A stretch of DNA of 6,874 bases from Acidobacteriota bacterium (GTDB taxonomy: Bacteria; Acidobacteriota; UBA6911; RPQK01): positions 1 through 6,874 of the forward strand of contig RPQK01000417.1 in NCBI GenBank assembly GCA_003819755.1. Direction: 5' to 3'. Under the pieces are notes generated by a model that was not told the origin of the DNA, ran no database searches, and saw only the letters and a list, made by a program, of their open reading frames with translations. Of the stretch, positions 6,415-6,874 are shown one piece after another. Every line of letters begins with the position of its first letter. Position 1 is the first letter of the stretch. Made by a program: the position numbers and the translations under genes.

Positions 6415-6734
6415 ACGTCGAGTTCAGCGGTCGGCCCGGCCTTACGACCAGACGAACAATGTCAGAAGAGCTAGCAGCCTGTCGGACTTTCGAGGAGTGA
6501 CTCCGGGGGCAATGGCATTCCCTTAAGGCCCGAGCGGGTCCAGAGCCGGCCGGCGCCGACAGCGTCACAGAGCCGCGCACGGAGCGAGGTTACGAGCGAA
6601 GTAAGCGGACCACCCAACGCACCGCTGGTTCTTGCCTACGGCGTTTCGCCCGGAAGATGTCACTCTATCATCCTGCCAGGGTTCCGCCGGGATCGGCTCC
6701 CCACAGTTGCCCTGGTACCTTTCAGAAGAAGGTT
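6415..6734. other. About 320 bases without a recognisable gene
   Basis: This stretch lies between the truncated gene fragment and the promoter of the last gene. I see no coding frame with a family resemblance on either strand. GCAGCCTGTCGGACTTTCG at 6474-6492 has the look of a transposon terminal sequence, and 6509-6530 (around GGCATTCCCTTAAGG) could be another remnant, but no matching inverted copy is in the window and no transposase is present. A short purine-rich near-repeat (GGAGCGAGG, ACGAGCGAAG) lies at about 6580-6606. The base composition turns more AT-rich after about 6740. Confidence 0.5.
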
Positions 6735-6763
6735 TTGACGGCTGGCTATCGTACGTATAAAAT
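6735..6763 (+). promoter_or_regulatory. Sigma-70-type promoter of the antitoxin-like gene
   Basis: TTGACG (6735-6740) and TAAAAT (6758-6763) are separated by 17 bases, near the ideal. Transcription would start around 6770, about 20 bases before the ATG. The AT-rich -10 region stands out from its GC-rich surroundings. Confidence 0.7.
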
Positions 6764-6778
6764 TTAGTTTGATACGTA
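6752..6778. promoter_or_regulatory. Inverted-repeat operator overlapping the -10 element
   Basis: TACGTAT (6752-6758) and ATACGTA (6772-6778) form perfect 7-base arms, 20 bases centre to centre, about two helical turns. They bracket the -10 box and the likely start of transcription. Antitoxins of type II systems commonly repress their own promoters through such sites, so this is a candidate autoregulatory operator (inference). Confidence 0.6.
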
Positions 6779-6791
6779 AGAAGGCAATGTC

Positions 6792-6874
6792 ATGAAAACG
6801 GATGTGCGAAGAAAGAATTACTACCTGGACCAAAGGAAGATCCAACAGGCCAAACAGATATTGGGTGCCAAGAC
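6792..6874 (+). CDS. Partial VapB-like ribbon-helix-helix antitoxin (5' end only)
   Basis: The gene starts at ATG 6792 and runs off the window after 27 full codons plus ACN (Thr). The visible protein begins MKTDVRRKNYYLDQ and continues through RKIQQAKQILGAKT. This matches the N-terminal pattern of small VapB-type antitoxins (a short strand, then a helix with A-x-x-x-LGAKT before the usual TEAI). AAGG at 6781-6784 sits 7 bases before the ATG. A nearby ATG at 6787 leads at once to a stop. In this family the toxin, often a PIN-domain RNase, usually follows directly, which would be just outside the window. The promoter and operator upstream fit an autoregulated toxin-antitoxin pair. The start is firm; the family call rests on 28 residues. 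Confidence 0.75.
   Translation, partial: MKTDVRRKNYYLDQRKIQQAKQILGAK

Noticed and set aside
5858..6580. Minus-strand frame of 240 codons spanning the end of the regulator gene, the hairpin region and the gene fragment.
   Set aside because: It overlaps the conserved LamG region and the hairpins, shows no domain, and reads the FWFF fragment in the wrong frame.
6660..6845. Minus-strand frame of 61 codons over the antitoxin promoter and start.
   Set aside because: It is antisense to a well-placed promoter, operator and start codon and has no family resemblance.

Overview
The window is GC-rich DNA that looks chromosomal and most likely comes from an Acidobacteriota-type bacterium; a myxobacterium-like lineage is the alternative. 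The assignment rests on protein architecture, not on a marker gene. One protein has an N-terminal helix-turn-helix with the pattern SWKDIAGYF...RTVQRWEREEGLPVHR, followed by a transmembrane helix and a beta-propeller, a layout I associate with Acidobacteriota. Another is a secreted protein built of VWGSSGSDVFAVGD-type repeats and ending in two DSGYFWFF...NVE domains.

Layout. Positions 1-173 hold a long inverted repeat (57-base arms, 53 of 57 paired) merged with a tandem 22-mer, just past the 3' end of the first gene. Positions 194-3028 (minus) encode a secreted 944-residue protein: signal peptide, 14 propeller-type repeats, a fibronectin-III-like segment and two C-terminal FWFF domains. Positions 3085-3756 (minus) encode a membrane-anchored DUF4384-like protein directly upstream, probably in the same operon. 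A 180-base divergent intergenic region separates this pair from a plus-strand gene (3937-6024) for a membrane-spanning putative transcription regulator with a YVTN-like propeller and a C-terminal LamG/concanavalin-like domain. Positions 6025-6273 contain no gene but several strong hairpins. Positions 6274-6414 are a severed 3' end of a second FWFF-domain gene. Positions 6415-6734 are non-coding as far as I can see. The window ends in the first 28 codons of a small gene resembling VapB-type ribbon-helix-helix antitoxins, with a clear promoter and an overlapping inverted-repeat operator.

How the parts may work together (inference): the membrane regulator has its DNA-binding domain inside and its propeller and LamG domains outside, and it is transcribed divergently from an operon for two exported proteins. 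This fits a one-component sensor controlling its neighbours. The most striking internal structure is in the secreted protein: its 14 repeats are two copies of an ordered seven-repeat block, which suggests two seven-bladed propellers made by duplicating a whole propeller gene segment. The right-hand end (hairpin repeats, gene fragment, toxin-antitoxin-like gene) looks like a recombination-prone accessory junction.
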